A DNA stretch of 64,000 nt from Nocardia rhamnosiphila NBRC 108938 (GCF_000720425.1 NZ_JOAJ01000001.1:434001-498000), one strand, 5' to 3'. Numbered from the stretch's first letter, positions 51,288-60,386 are shown. Notes: generated by a model from the letters alone, not told the origin. Program-made: numbers and translations.

Positions 51288-53525
51288 TTGTTCGGCGAGT
51301 TCACCCACTGGATCGATCTGATCGTCCGGCGCCGATTCGTCGTGCTCGGGGTGGTTGTGCCGGCCCTGCTGGCGCTCGGCGGATACGGCCTCGGGCTCGG
51401 CGATCGGCTCGGCGTCAGCGGCTGGGACGATCCAGGATCGGAATCCGCCCACGCCCTCCGGCTGAAGGACGAGGCGTTCGGGCGCAACCATGTCGCCGAC
51501 GTGATCCTGCTGTTCCACGCGCCCGCCGGCGCGACCATCGACGACCCGGACTTCGCCGCGACCGTGGTCGCCCACCTGGACAGCCTGCCGAAACGGTTCC
51601 CGGCCGAGATCGCGAGGATCAACGGCGCCTACTGGCCCACCGGCACCGGACTCGCCCTGCCGGACATCTTCGGCACCGAGCAGCGCGACCACGCCTTCGC
51701 CTCGGTCGCTGTGCGCGGTGACGATGACACCACGGTGCTGCTCAACTACCGGAAGATCGCCGACCGGCTCACGATTCCCGGCGTCGATATGGAGGTCGCC
51801 GGCGGGCAACCGGTCGCGCTGGCCCTGAACGACACCATGGCACACGACCAGCGGCGCATGGAGCTGATCGCGATCCCGGCGGTGGCAGTGCTGTTGTTCT
51901 TCCTGTTCGGTGGGGTGGTGGCCGCGGCGCTGCCGCTGCTCGTGGGCGGGCTGACCGTGCTCGGCGCCTGGGGAATCGTCCGGCTGCTCACCCATCTCAT
52001 GGAGGTGAACTCGTTCGTCTCCCCGGTGGTGTCGATGATCGGGCTCGGCCTCGCCATCGATTACGGGCTGTTCCTCGTGAGCCGGTTCCGCGAGGAACTG
52101 GCCGCCGGGCACGAGGTCGGGGAGTCGGTGCGGCGCGCGACCGCGACCGCGGGGCGGACCGTGGTGTTCTCCGCCACGATAGTGGTGGCCGCATCGGGTG
52201 TGATCCTGCTCTTCCCGCACGGATTCCTGCGTTCGTTCGCGCTCGGCGCCATGGTGACGGTGGCGCTGGCCGCCGCTGTCTCGGTCACCGTCTTGCCCGC
52301 AGTCCTGGCGATCCTCGGCCGCCGGGTGGATATGTTGGGATTCAACAGCTTCCACTCCCGCCGGGCGGGCACCGACCAGCGGAACAATCCGTGGGGCCGG
52401 GTCGCCGGGTGGGTTATGCGCAGGCCGCTGCTCGTCGCGGTGCCGGTGCTGGCGGTCCTGGTACTGCTCATCGTTCCGGTGCGCGATATGGCGTTCGGCG
52501 GGATCTCCGAACGTTTCCTGCCGCCGGAGCATCCGACCCGCACAGCGCAGCAGCATTTCGACGAGATCTTCCCGCTGCGCCAGATCAACCCGGTCGACCT
52601 GGTGGTGATCACCCACGACACCAGGGATATCGGGACAGTGGTGGACCGGGCGAATACGGCACCCGGTCTGCGGACCCCGTTCCCGCCGGCCTTACAGGCG
52701 CAGTCGCATCTGGGCGTTTTCACCACCTCGACCGTGCTGCGCGACGCGCACGATGCCGGCGAGACCCTCGGCTACCTGCGGTCCATGCCGGTGCCGAACG
52801 GTACGACGGTGCTGGTCGGCGGGCAACCCGCGGTGGAACGGGACAGCGTGGCCGCGCTGGTGGACCGGTTGCCGCTCATGACCACGCTGGTCTTCCTGGT
52901 CACGACCGTGTTGATGATGCTCGCCTTCGGGTCGGTGGTGCTGCCGTTGCAGGCCGGCTTCCTGAACCTGCTCGGGCTCGGCTCCACCCTCGGCATCCTC
53001 ACCTGGATCTTCATCGAGGGGCACGGCGCCGGAGCGCTGGGGTTCACGCCGCAGCCGATCATGGCACTGGTACTGGTCCTGATCGTCTCGGTGATCTACG
53101 GGCTGTCCACCGACTATCAGGTATTTCTTCTGGCCCGCATCGCGGAGGCGCGGGCGGCGGGCGCGACTGTCACCGAGGCCGTGCGCACCGGTATCGCGCG
53201 CACCGGCTGGATCATCACCGCCGCCGCCCTCGTCCTACTCGTCGTCTGCGGGGCCTTCGCATTGTCCGACCTGGTCATGATGCAGTACATCGCGGTCGGC
53301 ATGGTGGCGGCGCTGTTCATCGATGCCACCATTCTGCGGATGCTGCTCGTCCCCGCGACGATGAAAATGTTCGGACGTGCCTCATGGTGGGCTCCCGGGT
53401 TCTTCCGCCGTCGGCGCTGTGGGGAACCCGAGGGCCCGGTCGCCGCGGCGGACGGGCATCGGCGCGGGAACCTCCCGCCCGTCGCGGAAGCAGGGGAGCC
53501 GCTGGTCCAGGCCGGCGAGCGGTAA
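51288..53525 (+). CDS. MmpL-type RND lipid transporter
   Basis: 745 residues from TTG with GGGAGG 5 nt upstream; this start puts FGEFTHWIDLIVRRRFVVLGVVVPALLAL at the N-terminus as in MmpL proteins. Twelve membrane helices are laid out as 1+5+1+5 around two periplasmic domains (~45-190 and ~415-575). The proton-relay Asp-Tyr pairs of MmpL are present: Asp258-Tyr259 in GLGLAIDYGLFLVSRFREE and Asp609-Tyr610 in YGLSTDYQVFLLARIAE. The C-terminal cytosolic tail is short and disordered. It exports mycolate- or PKS-derived lipids across the inner membrane; facing the PKS-Pap operon, it probably exports their product. Confidence 0.94.
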   Translation: MFGEFTHWIDLIVRRRFVVLGVVVPALLALGGYGLGLGDRLGVSGWDDPGSESAHALRLKDEAFGRNHVADVILLFHAPAGATIDDPDFAATVVAHLDSLPKRFPAEIARINGAYWPTGTGLALPDIFGTEQRDHAFASVAVRGDDDTTVLLNYRKIADRLTIPGVDMEVAGGQPVALALNDTMAHDQRRMELIAIPAVAVLLFFLFGGVVAAALPLLVGGLTVLGAWGIVRLLTHLMEVNSFVSPVVSMIGLGLAIDYGLFLVSRFREELAAGHEVGESVRRATATAGRTVVFSATIVVAASGVILLFPHGFLRSFALGAMVTVALAAAVSVTVLPAVLAILGRRVDMLGFNSFHSRRAGTDQRNNPWGRVAGWVMRRPLLVAVPVLAVLVLLIVPVRDMAFGGISERFLPPEHPTRTAQQHFDEIFPLRQINPVDLVVITHDTRDIGTVVDRANTAPGLRTPFPPALQAQSHLGVFTTSTVLRDAHDAGETLGYLRSMPVPNGTTVLVGGQPAVERDSVAALVDRLPLMTTLVFLVTTVLMMLAFGSVVLPLQAGFLNLLGLGSTLGILTWIFIEGHGAGALGFTPQPIMALVLVLIVSVIYGLSTDYQVFLLARIAEARAAGATVTEAVRTGIARTGWIITAAALVLLVVCGAFALSDLVMMQYIAVGMVAALFIDATILRMLLVPATMKMFGRASWWAPGFFRRRRCGEPEGPVAAADGHRRGNLPPVAEAGEPLVQAGER

Positions 53526-53882
53526 TGCGCTTGCCCCGGGCAGGGCCGCAACGCACAGCGTTGCCGGTTCGATGCCGGTGTGCGGGCGGCGCAATCCCGC
53601 AGGAGCCGAATCCCGTGTCGGTTGGGTGGTCATGGCGTGAAGGAGGCCGCAAAGGCCGGGATCTGACTCGGGGTGAGTGTCGATCCGGGCCAGTGGGCCG
53701 TCGAGTACGTCGATGAGGACGGCCGGTTGCCACGACGCGGCCGGTGGAGTGGATTCGGCAGTGCCCGCGAAATAGCCGGCGCAGACCGTGACCGACAGCA
53801 GTGTGGTGAGGGTCGCGCGCACCGTGCGCGACCGTGAACGGGTGCCTCGGTGGTGGGCACGGTCGGCGAACGAGTCGAGCAT
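53382..53882 (-). CDS. Possible small exported protein, antisense to the mmpL 3' end
   Basis: 166 residues: MLDSFADRAHHRGTRSRSRTVRATLTTLLSVTVCAGYFAGTAESTPPA looks like a basic N-terminus plus a signal peptide, followed by VLIDVLDGPLARIDTHPESDPGLCGLLHAM. The last ~48 codons run antisense through the end of the mmpL gene, where the sequence becomes low-complexity. GGAG is 6 nt before the ATG. No family recognised. It may be a real short secreted protein with a wrong-looking tail, or a chance frame. Confidence 0.35.
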   Translation of the reverse strand: MLDSFADRAHHRGTRSRSRTVRATLTTLLSVTVCAGYFAGTAESTPPAASWQPAVLIDVLDGPLARIDTHPESDPGLCGLLHAMTTQPTRDSAPAGLRRPHTGIEPATLCVAALPGASALPLAGLDQRLPCFRDGREVPAPMPVRRGDRALGFPTAPTAEEPGSPP

Positions 53883-54262
53883 GGGTGCTCCGAACGGAAG
53901 GGGCCGAGGGGCCGGAGGGAGGAGGAGTCCTGCCTCATATTCGGTGTATTCGACGTGATCGTCTCGTGATCTTCTCGAATATCTGATTGTTCACCGAATC
54001 CAACAGCGATTTATTGGTATATGGGACGGTGTTCGAAGAGGCTGACCATATGGCGCAAAAGTCCCTCGGCGCAGCGTTATTCGGCCGATTTCTGTGAGCA
54101 GGTCCAAATCCCGTTGTCGGCAATTCGTGACGTATCCAGTACATATGCGCGGAGACCGGAGAACAGGGTTGGCTCTCGTATTGTCGGCGCAGCTTCCTCG
54201 TGGTGAAAACCGCTCCGCGGCACGGGAAGTCGATCGTGCTGTTCTCCTCAGGAAGGCCCTTC
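53883..54262 (+). promoter_or_regulatory. Upstream region of the lipase gene, locally AT-rich
   Basis: 380 bases with no supported gene. The part at about 53930-54060 is far more AT-rich than the rest of the window (for example gatttattggtatatggg) and probably holds the promoter of the lipase and of the antisense small gene; such islands are preferred Lsr2 binding sites in relatives. Confidence 0.4.
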
Positions 54263-55462
54263 ATGACAAGACCGACCTCCGCCCGTCTGCGGGCGGCCGT
54301 GTTTCTGGCCGCTACCGCGGTCACTTGCGGACTCACCACGGCGAGTGGCCATGCACAGCCCGCGGCAGCGCCCACGGAGCAAGATCTGGCCGCCTATATC
54401 GCGGCCGGGCGCACCGGACAACCGATCGCCGAATCGGGTAGCGCCAGCGGTTCGGCGTGTAATTCCGGCAGCGGTGCGGGGTCGGGAAACGGCTCCGGCG
54501 ACTGCTACGGCGGATCGGGCAGCAGCTCCGGCTTGTCGGGTGGGTACGCCTCCGACACCGTCGGTTACGGGCCGGCGCAGACCTCATGGCTGGCGGCCTT
54601 CGGGTACGGGCTGGCCAACGGGGATGCCGCCCCGCCGGGATCAAACGACTGGAACTGCAAACCTACCGCCGAGCATCCTCGTCCGGTGCTGCTGATCCAC
54701 GGCACCTGGATGAACGCCTACAACGGGTTCGCGTTCATGGGTCAGCCGATCAAGGACGCCGGGTTCTGCACCTTCACCTTCAACTACGGTCGCTCCAACC
54801 TCGTGCAGGGCGGCGGTGTGGGATCGGTACTGCCCGGTGTGATGGGTACCGGCTACATCCAGGACTCGGCGAAGCAGCTGGCCGGGTTCGTGGACCGGGT
54901 GCTGGCCGCCACCGGCGCCTCCGAAGTCGATCTCGTCGCCCACTCACAGGGTGGGTCGATGGCGAACTGGTACACCAAATTCGAGGGCGGCGCGGACAAG
55001 GTCGGCAAGCTGGTGACCTTCGGCGCCACTCACCACGGGACCTCCCTGGACGGGATCGGGGCGCTGGGCCGGGCCATCAACAACTTCGGCATCGATATTC
55101 TCGGGTTCATCGAGATCTTCGTGGGCCACGCCGGCATCCAGCAGACCATCGGATCGGATTTCGTCAACCAGCTCAACGCTGCCGGGGATACGGTCGCCGG
55201 GGTCGACTACACCGTGGTCGGTACCCGCTACGACGAGGTGACCAACCCCTATGATCTGACATTCCTGCAACCCGGCCCCGGCGCGACGGTCCGCAACATC
55301 ACTCTGCAGGACGGCTGCGAACAGGACCTGTCGGATCACCTGACCCTCATGTACTCGCCCCGGGCATTGTCCATTGCGCTGCAGGCCTTGGATCCCATCC
55401 GGTTTCCGGCACTGCAATGCTCCTTCAACCCGTGGCTGATCGGAGGTGCCGGAAAGTTGTGA
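54263..55462 (+). CDS. Secreted triacylglycerol lipase (class 2 lipase family)
   Basis: 399 residues from ATG with AGGAAGG 7 nt upstream. A signal peptide (RPTSARLRAAVFLAATAVTCGLTTASGHA, cleavage near residue 31) is followed by a Gly/Ser-rich linker (~58-95, with two cysteines) and the alpha/beta hydrolase domain: PVLLIHGTWMNAYNGFAFMGQPIKDAGFCTFTFNYG, nucleophile Ser228 in VDLVAHSQGGSMANWY, and a late DHLTLMYSP with the His. Paired cysteines suggest an exported, disulphide-stabilised enzyme. It hydrolyses acylglycerols or other esters outside the cell. Monocistronic; a hairpin follows the stop. Confidence 0.92.
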   Translation: MTRPTSARLRAAVFLAATAVTCGLTTASGHAQPAAAPTEQDLAAYIAAGRTGQPIAESGSASGSACNSGSGAGSGNGSGDCYGGSGSSSGLSGGYASDTVGYGPAQTSWLAAFGYGLANGDAAPPGSNDWNCKPTAEHPRPVLLIHGTWMNAYNGFAFMGQPIKDAGFCTFTFNYGRSNLVQGGGVGSVLPGVMGTGYIQDSAKQLAGFVDRVLAATGASEVDLVAHSQGGSMANWYTKFEGGADKVGKLVTFGATHHGTSLDGIGALGRAINNFGIDILGFIEIFVGHAGIQQTIGSDFVNQLNAAGDTVAGVDYTVVGTRYDEVTNPYDLTFLQPGPGATVRNITLQDGCEQDLSDHLTLMYSPRALSIALQALDPIRFPALQCSFNPWLIGGAGKL

Positions 55463-55474
55463 CCGGTCATGAGG

Positions 55475-55529
55475 CGGGCGCACCCACCGGATCGGCAGCT
55501 TCTCCCGCCCGCCGGATCGGGTGCGCCCG
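55475..55529 (+). terminator. Possible terminator after the lipase gene
   Basis: Arms CGGGCGCACCC (55475-55485) and GGGTGCGCCCG (55519-55529), perfect 11 bp but with a 33-nt loop that itself contains GC-rich pairings. Directly downstream of the lipase stop. Confidence 0.45.
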
Positions 55530-55987
55530 GCCGCCGTGGCGACGCGTGGGCGTTTCCCTCTCACGCCGTTGGCGTTTGCAGTCGAACGGCGGCAGTACGT
55601 CCACCGAGTGGCTGTGCCGCACAGGCCGCTCCCCGAATTACCGCCTCCGGCCGTACGAGCGACTCGCGAACACGTTTTCCGCCTGGGCGCCGCTCGTCGG
55701 TCGGCGTTCGTTTCCGGCGAGCTGCGAAAAGTGAGCACCGACCCAGATCGGTGCAACGAATCTGCCGACAGCTCTCGTCAATCGGAAGATTATCCCTGTT
55801 CAGCAGCGGTGTATGACAACCGTTGCTCCCGCCCGAAAGAGGAGTAGAAGGTGAGTAATCGCTCAGATTAGCCTGTGACAGCAGTAAGCGCTTCACGGCA
55901 CCATCTGTTGCCGCCGGGCTGATCGGGTCCCGCGGCTTCCGCTGCGGGGCGTCGTTCGGCACTGCGGTGACAAGGAGGTCACAGGTA
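55530..55987. other. Intergenic region upstream of the PucR gene
   Basis: 458 bases, moderately lower in GC. It should hold the PucR promoter; AAGGAGG stands 9 nt before the PucR ATG. No coding frame with family resemblance was seen. Confidence 0.45.
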
Positions 55988-57328
55988 ATGATCGAGAACA
56001 TCGCCCTCCGCGCACCCGAGACGCGTTATCGCACACCGGTACCCGATATCCCCCGGCTCGCGCGGGAGATCGTGGCACACCTCGCCCGCACAGGCGTCCC
56101 GTGCGCTGTCGGGCCCGAAGATACTTCCGGTAGCGAACTCACCGCGGTGGCCCGGTCCTGCCTGGTCTGGATCATCCGGCGGTTGAACGGTGAAGCCGTG
56201 CCCGACCAGATCGAACGGCTCGAATCGGCTGCCGCCCGCTGGGCCCACTGCGGTGTTCCGATCGGTACCGTCCTGCACGCAGTCCACCAAGGCCTGAAAA
56301 AGGGTGTGGATCTGCTGTTCCCCGTCGCGCACCCCGGCCATGGATTCGATATCACCACCGGAATGACCGCGGTGGTGCAACTCCTGAATTCGGTCACCTC
56401 CACGGTCAGCAGAATCTATGTGCGCGAACTCAAAAGCCGCACCGCCGCGCACCGGACCGCCGTCCACACGCTGACCTCCGCACTGCTCAGCGGCCACACC
56501 ACCACCGCGGCAGCCAGGGAATGCGGGATTGCGGTGGCCTCCCACTACTTCGTGCTCGCGGTGGCGATCCCGGCCCACCCGGACGAACGAAAGCCCGGAC
56601 TCGACCGCCATATCGTCGCCCGCCGAAAACTGCGCCGCGTGCAATCGGCTCTCGCCACCCGATCGGACAACAAGGCCCTGTCCCTGCTCTCCGTCGACGG
56701 AGGAACGATCCTGCTCCCCGCCGAACCGGATACCGAACCGGCGGTAGACGAGCTCGTGCACGACCTCTCCGCCGCGGCGCAGATCCCGCTCACTGTCACT
56801 GCCCTCTTCGCCGTGACCGAAGAGATAGCCGCTGCGACGCGGCACGCCCACGAACTCCTCGACACCGTCGAACACCTCGGGCTCGGTCCGGGCGTGCACC
56901 GCTTCACCGAATTGGCCATGGAATACCAGCTCACCCGGCCCGGGATCGGACAAACCGTCCTGCAGCAGCGACTCGCCCCACTCGACGACCACCCCGACCT
57001 CGGACACACCCTGCAGACCTACATCGCCAACAACCGCAACCGGCAACGCACCGCCCGCCAACTATGCCTCCACCCCAATACCGTCGACTACCGGCTGCAA
57101 CGCATAGGCGAACTCACCGGCCTGGATATCTCCGACGCCAAGGCCTGGTGGTATCTCCACGCAGCACTGATCACGCGCACCGCGTCACCACACCGGAAGC
57201 CGGCCCGGGAGCCGGTGGACCGAAACCACCCGCGGCAGCGCACCAGCGTCGACCGGAAGCCGATATCGGTTGGGCAGGCGGGGTCTGCGGCTGGTGGATC
57301 TCGCTGCGACGGCCACACCGATCGCTAG
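55988..57328 (+). CDS. PucR/CdaR-type helix-turn-helix regulator
   Basis: 446 residues from ATG with AAGGAGG upstream. The N-terminal ~160 residues are the RsbRD/PucR-N-like sensor (IPRLAREIVAHLARTGVPCAVGPEDTSGSELTAVARSCLVWIIRRLNGE), the middle (~165-320) a degenerate GGDEF-like CdaR domain, and the C-terminal HTH_30 is unmistakable: LGHTLQTYIANNRNRQRTARQLCLHPNTVDYRLQRIGELTGLDISDA (~345-395). The last ~45 residues are a basic tail. Its TAG stop shares the CTAG at 57325-57328 with the stop of the convergent TetR gene. No obvious target gene beside it. Confidence 0.9.
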   Translation: MIENIALRAPETRYRTPVPDIPRLAREIVAHLARTGVPCAVGPEDTSGSELTAVARSCLVWIIRRLNGEAVPDQIERLESAAARWAHCGVPIGTVLHAVHQGLKKGVDLLFPVAHPGHGFDITTGMTAVVQLLNSVTSTVSRIYVRELKSRTAAHRTAVHTLTSALLSGHTTTAAARECGIAVASHYFVLAVAIPAHPDERKPGLDRHIVARRKLRRVQSALATRSDNKALSLLSVDGGTILLPAEPDTEPAVDELVHDLSAAAQIPLTVTALFAVTEEIAAATRHAHELLDTVEHLGLGPGVHRFTELAMEYQLTRPGIGQTVLQQRLAPLDDHPDLGHTLQTYIANNRNRQRTARQLCLHPNTVDYRLQRIGELTGLDISDAKAWWYLHAALITRTASPHRKPAREPVDRNHPRQRTSVDRKPISVGQAGSAAGGSRCDGHTDR

Positions 57329-57957
57329 GAGCCGGCGGGCGCACCGGCTTCGGCATCGAGCCATGAGCCGATCATTCGAGCTGTCATCTCGATGGCTTCT
57401 CGGCGGTCTTCGTCGGTGATGCCTTCGGCCGAAGCGCGCAGAACCGCGGCGAATCCGGTGTTGAGGAAGACGAATGCCATGACGTCGTAGCGGTGGTCGT
57501 CGCCGGGACCGAGGCCCTGGATCAGCATCACTTTGACCAGGAGACGCAGGCGTGGCTCGAACTCCGGTAGGCCGCTGCTGTAGAACTGGACGCCGCCCAC
57601 CAGGGCTCGGACCAGGCCGGCGTTGGCGACGAGTTCGTCGGTGACGGTGTGGAGGATATCGGAGATCAGAGCTTCGAGGGCCGTGTGCGGTAGCGTCGAC
57701 AAACGCTGGGTGAAGCGGCGTTCGATGGTCTCCAGCAACCGCTGCAGGAGTTCTTCGACCATGACCGAGCGGTCCGAAAAGTACCGGTAGACGGTACCGA
57801 TACTCAGGCCTGCCTCGGTGGCGATCCGATTGGTCGAGGTGGCGGCGATACCCCGCTCGCCGAACAACCGCGCCGCGGTGTCCAGGATGTGTTCTCTGGT
57901 GGCTTTCGCGCGCTCTTGACTCGGCCGCCGCCGCGGGCCGGCCGCTTTGGGCGGCAT
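57325..57957 (-). CDS. TetR family regulator coupled to the ABC1 kinase
   Basis: 210 residues. N-terminal arm PKAAGPRRRPSQERAKATREHILDTAARLFGERGIAATSTNRIATEAGLSIGTVYRYFSDRSVMVEELLQRLLE, the TetR helix-turn-helix with SIGTVYRYF; C-terminal domain ~85-205 of the TetR_C_11-like group. The ATG shares its A with the kinase TGA (TGATG), so it is the second gene of the kinase operon. Its stop overlaps that of the PucR gene. A membrane-lipid or stress ligand is plausible from the partner but cannot be read from sequence. Confidence 0.9.
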   Translation of the reverse strand: MPPKAAGPRRRPSQERAKATREHILDTAARLFGERGIAATSTNRIATEAGLSIGTVYRYFSDRSVMVEELLQRLLETIERRFTQRLSTLPHTALEALISDILHTVTDELVANAGLVRALVGGVQFYSSGLPEFEPRLRLLVKVMLIQGLGPGDDHRYDVMAFVFLNTGFAAVLRASAEGITDEDRREAIEMTARMIGSWLDAEAGAPAGS

Positions 57958-59339
57958 CAGTGGCCCTGGAGTGCGCCGGCCCGCCAGGCGGCGTGCGCGA
58001 GGCCGATATCGGTCGTCGCCGGTTCGTCGTAGAGCCATTCGCGGGCTATGCGGTGCCAGTTGTTGCCGGCTCGGAGTTGGCCGAGCAGCGCGAAGGTGAA
58101 CAGGTCGGCGCGCCGGGAGAAAACATGCTCGCGGGGGAGTAGCTGGTGCCGCATGCCGCGGAACCGGGTGGACCGTGGATCGATGGCCAGCACCACCGCG
58201 CCGGTGGCGAGTTCCGGGGTGACCGTGATCTGCTCGTCGAGCAGGTGCCAGCCGGCGGCGGACCACACGTATTCGAGGCATTCCCGGATGTCCACACCCG
58301 AGTCCGGGTCGATGATCCCGCGGCCGACCCAATTGTTGTAGAGGTCTTCGGCGCGGTGCTCACCCGCCGCGCGCAGGCATCGGCGTTCGAAATCGACATC
58401 GGTGGGATCCATCCGCTTGTAGAGACCGAAATCGACGAAGGTCAGCCGGCCGTCGGGAGCGAGCAACAGATTGCCCGGGTGGGGGTCACCACAGAATTCG
58501 TAGTCGGTGAACAGGGCGTTGATGTAGAAGCGGCAGATCAATTCACCCAGCCGGTCGCGTTCTTGTTGGGGGAGCTCCTGCATGTGTTCGAAAGACTTTC
58601 CTTCGACGAACTCGGTAACCAGCACTCGCGGCGTGCACAGGGGCGCCACCACATCCGGTACCGCGATCAGCGGGTGCCCGCGGTAACGATCGGCCACTCG
58701 GTGCTGGGAGCGCGCTTCGCGTAGATAGTCCAGTTCACGGGTCAGGTTTTCGGCGACCTCGTCGAGTACAGCGCCATCGGCCGCGCTCGGCAGCGCCGAT
58801 TTCCACAGCCTGCTGAAGAACTGCAGATTCTTGATGTCGGCGACCACGGCCTCCCCGACGCCCGGATACTGCACTTTCACCGCTACGGTGCGGCCATCTC
58901 GCAACACCGCGCGATACACCTGCCCGATCGAGGCGGCCGCGACCGGGTCCTCGTCGAAATCGGAAAAGACGCCACTGAGCGAACCGAGTTCGTCCTCGAC
59001 GATTCCTCGCATGGCGGCGAACGGCACCAACGGTGCCCGGTCACGCAGTTCGCCCAGTTTCGCCCGGAACAATTCACGATGCGATTCGGGGACCAAGTCC
59101 ACATCCAGCACCGACAACATCTGGCCCAGCTTCATCGCCGCGCCCTTCATGCTGCCCAGTACAGCCACCATCTGCTGCGCCGCCTGCAATGTCGAGCGCT
59201 CGGCGAGAATACGACGAGCCTGTTCGGGCCGTCCGATCATGGCCAGCCGGGTCCCCACCCCGCGAGCGGCCTGCCCGGCAGTGAGCCGACCGAGCCTGCC
59301 CGCCCGGGCCAGCCGCCCCGAAGTGACGTGACCGTCCAC
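57957..59339 (-). CDS. ABC1/AarF (UbiB-like) atypical kinase
   Basis: 460 residues from the GTG at 59339 with AGGAGG 7 nt upstream. Family hallmarks: KxGQ motif in MKGAAMKLGQMLSVLD, Ala-rich loop AAASIGQVYRAVLRDG, catalytic Lys in VAVKVQYPGVGE, YEFCGDPHPGNLLLAPDGRLTFVDFGLYKRMD for the catalytic and metal-binding Asp, and the long C-terminal helical domain. UbiB/COQ8 proteins are ATPases that support quinone or lipid biosynthesis at membranes. Translationally linked to the downstream TetR. A weakly conserved upstream extension is discarded because of the strong ribosome binding site. Confidence 0.92.
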   Translation of the reverse strand: MDGHVTSGRLARAGRLGRLTAGQAARGVGTRLAMIGRPEQARRILAERSTLQAAQQMVAVLGSMKGAAMKLGQMLSVLDVDLVPESHRELFRAKLGELRDRAPLVPFAAMRGIVEDELGSLSGVFSDFDEDPVAAASIGQVYRAVLRDGRTVAVKVQYPGVGEAVVADIKNLQFFSRLWKSALPSAADGAVLDEVAENLTRELDYLREARSQHRVADRYRGHPLIAVPDVVAPLCTPRVLVTEFVEGKSFEHMQELPQQERDRLGELICRFYINALFTDYEFCGDPHPGNLLLAPDGRLTFVDFGLYKRMDPTDVDFERRCLRAAGEHRAEDLYNNWVGRGIIDPDSGVDIRECLEYVWSAAGWHLLDEQITVTPELATGAVVLAIDPRSTRFRGMRHQLLPREHVFSRRADLFTFALLGQLRAGNNWHRIAREWLYDEPATTDIGLAHAAWRAGALQGH

Positions 59340-59602
59340 CGGCAGACCTCCTCGAGCCGTTACCCACGCCGTCGCGAACCGTGCAGTGCCGGAACCGGCA
59401 TCGAGCCGAATCAGCACATCCGCTGCCTCATTGTTCAAGACCACATCGCGCTGCGGTCCCGGACCACTCGACTTCGGCGACGGCCCAGCCGAACAGTGCC
59501 CGGCTTGTGACCTGGCACAGCGCACGCAGCGGACTCTCCGCGGCGAGCAAGCAGGCACCGCAGACCGGCCGGCACGTCGACCTCAACCGGGACGGCACAA
59601 TC

Positions 59603-59842
59603 TCAGAGCCGGTTGCGAATATCCTCCCGCAGCGCCTTCTTGTCGTTCTTGCCGACCTTCGTGGTCGGCATAGTGTCGAGCAGGACCAACTTCTCGGGCA
59701 GTTTGGATCGGGCGATCCCGGCTCGGTTCATCACCCTGACCACATCGTCCAAACCGACGGCGAACCCGGCCTTCACAGTGACGTAGAGGCAGGTCCGCTC
59801 GCCCAGGACCGGGTCGGGCATGGCCACCGCGGTCGCCACTTC
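59603..59842 (-). pseudogene. C-terminal remnant of an acyl-AMP ligase
   Basis: The minus strand reads EVATAVAMPDPVLGERTCLYVTVKAGFAVGLDDVVRVMNRAGIARSKLPEKLVLLDTMPTTKVGKNDKKALREDIRNRL, the C-terminal domain of the AMP-ligase (acyl-CoA synthetase/aryl-acid ligase) family, with the hinge lost and the conserved PxTxVGKxDKKALR Lys kept. Upstream of 59842 the frame turns into unrelated sequence and meets the divergent membrane-protein start, so the catalytic N-terminal ~450 residues are missing. Confidence 0.72.
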
Positions 59843-59954
59843 CAGGACGATCCCGCTCACGGCCACCACCACCGCCTGGGCGCCGAACGGGGCCCGATGG
59901 CCGCACCGGTGCCCGAATACCCCATCAACACCGTATTTGGCAGGATCGTGCACC

Positions 59955-60314
59955 GTGAATGTGTCGGAAATCGTCTACAACGTTGTGGTCGTCACCCATC
60001 TGCTCGGTATGGCGGCGGTGGTCGGCGGATATGCCGCCGGTCGGCCCACCGTGAACGAGGTGATGGTCTGGGGTGCCCGGGCGCAGCTCGTTACCGGGGT
60101 GGTGCTGGTCGGCATGGCGGAGTCCCTGACCTCCCTGGACAAAGACCTGAACATGGTGAAGATCGGGGTCAAGCTCGTGATCTCCGTGCTGGTGGCCGCC
60201 TTCGCCGAAATGGGCCGGGCCGACGCCAAGCGTGGGAAGGATCCCGCGTGGATGCCGGACGCGGCGGGTGGGCTGGCGATCGTGAATGTGCTGATCGCCG
60301 TGCTCTGGAGCTGA
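59955..60314 (+). CDS. Small integral membrane protein
   Basis: 119 residues from GTG (AGGA 9 nt upstream; a second GTG six bases on is an alternative). Four hydrophobic helices: YNVVVVTHLLGMAAVVGGYAAG, NEVMVWGARAQLVTGVVLVGMAES, MVKIGVKLVISVLVAAFAEMG and AGGLAIVNVLIAVLWS. The pattern fits the small four-helix membrane proteins common in mycobacteria and nocardiae (DUF2269/YgaP-like layout); no function known. A strong terminator follows, shared with the convergent efflux gene. Confidence 0.82.
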   Translation: MNVSEIVYNVVVVTHLLGMAAVVGGYAAGRPTVNEVMVWGARAQLVTGVVLVGMAESLTSLDKDLNMVKIGVKLVISVLVAAFAEMGRADAKRGKDPAWMPDAAGGLAIVNVLIAVLWS

Positions 60315-60386
60315 TCCGGACGGCCGCGGCCCGTGCCCGGCATCGGACACCAGGTATCCGGCCGCCTGCGGTCGGTACTTACAGAA

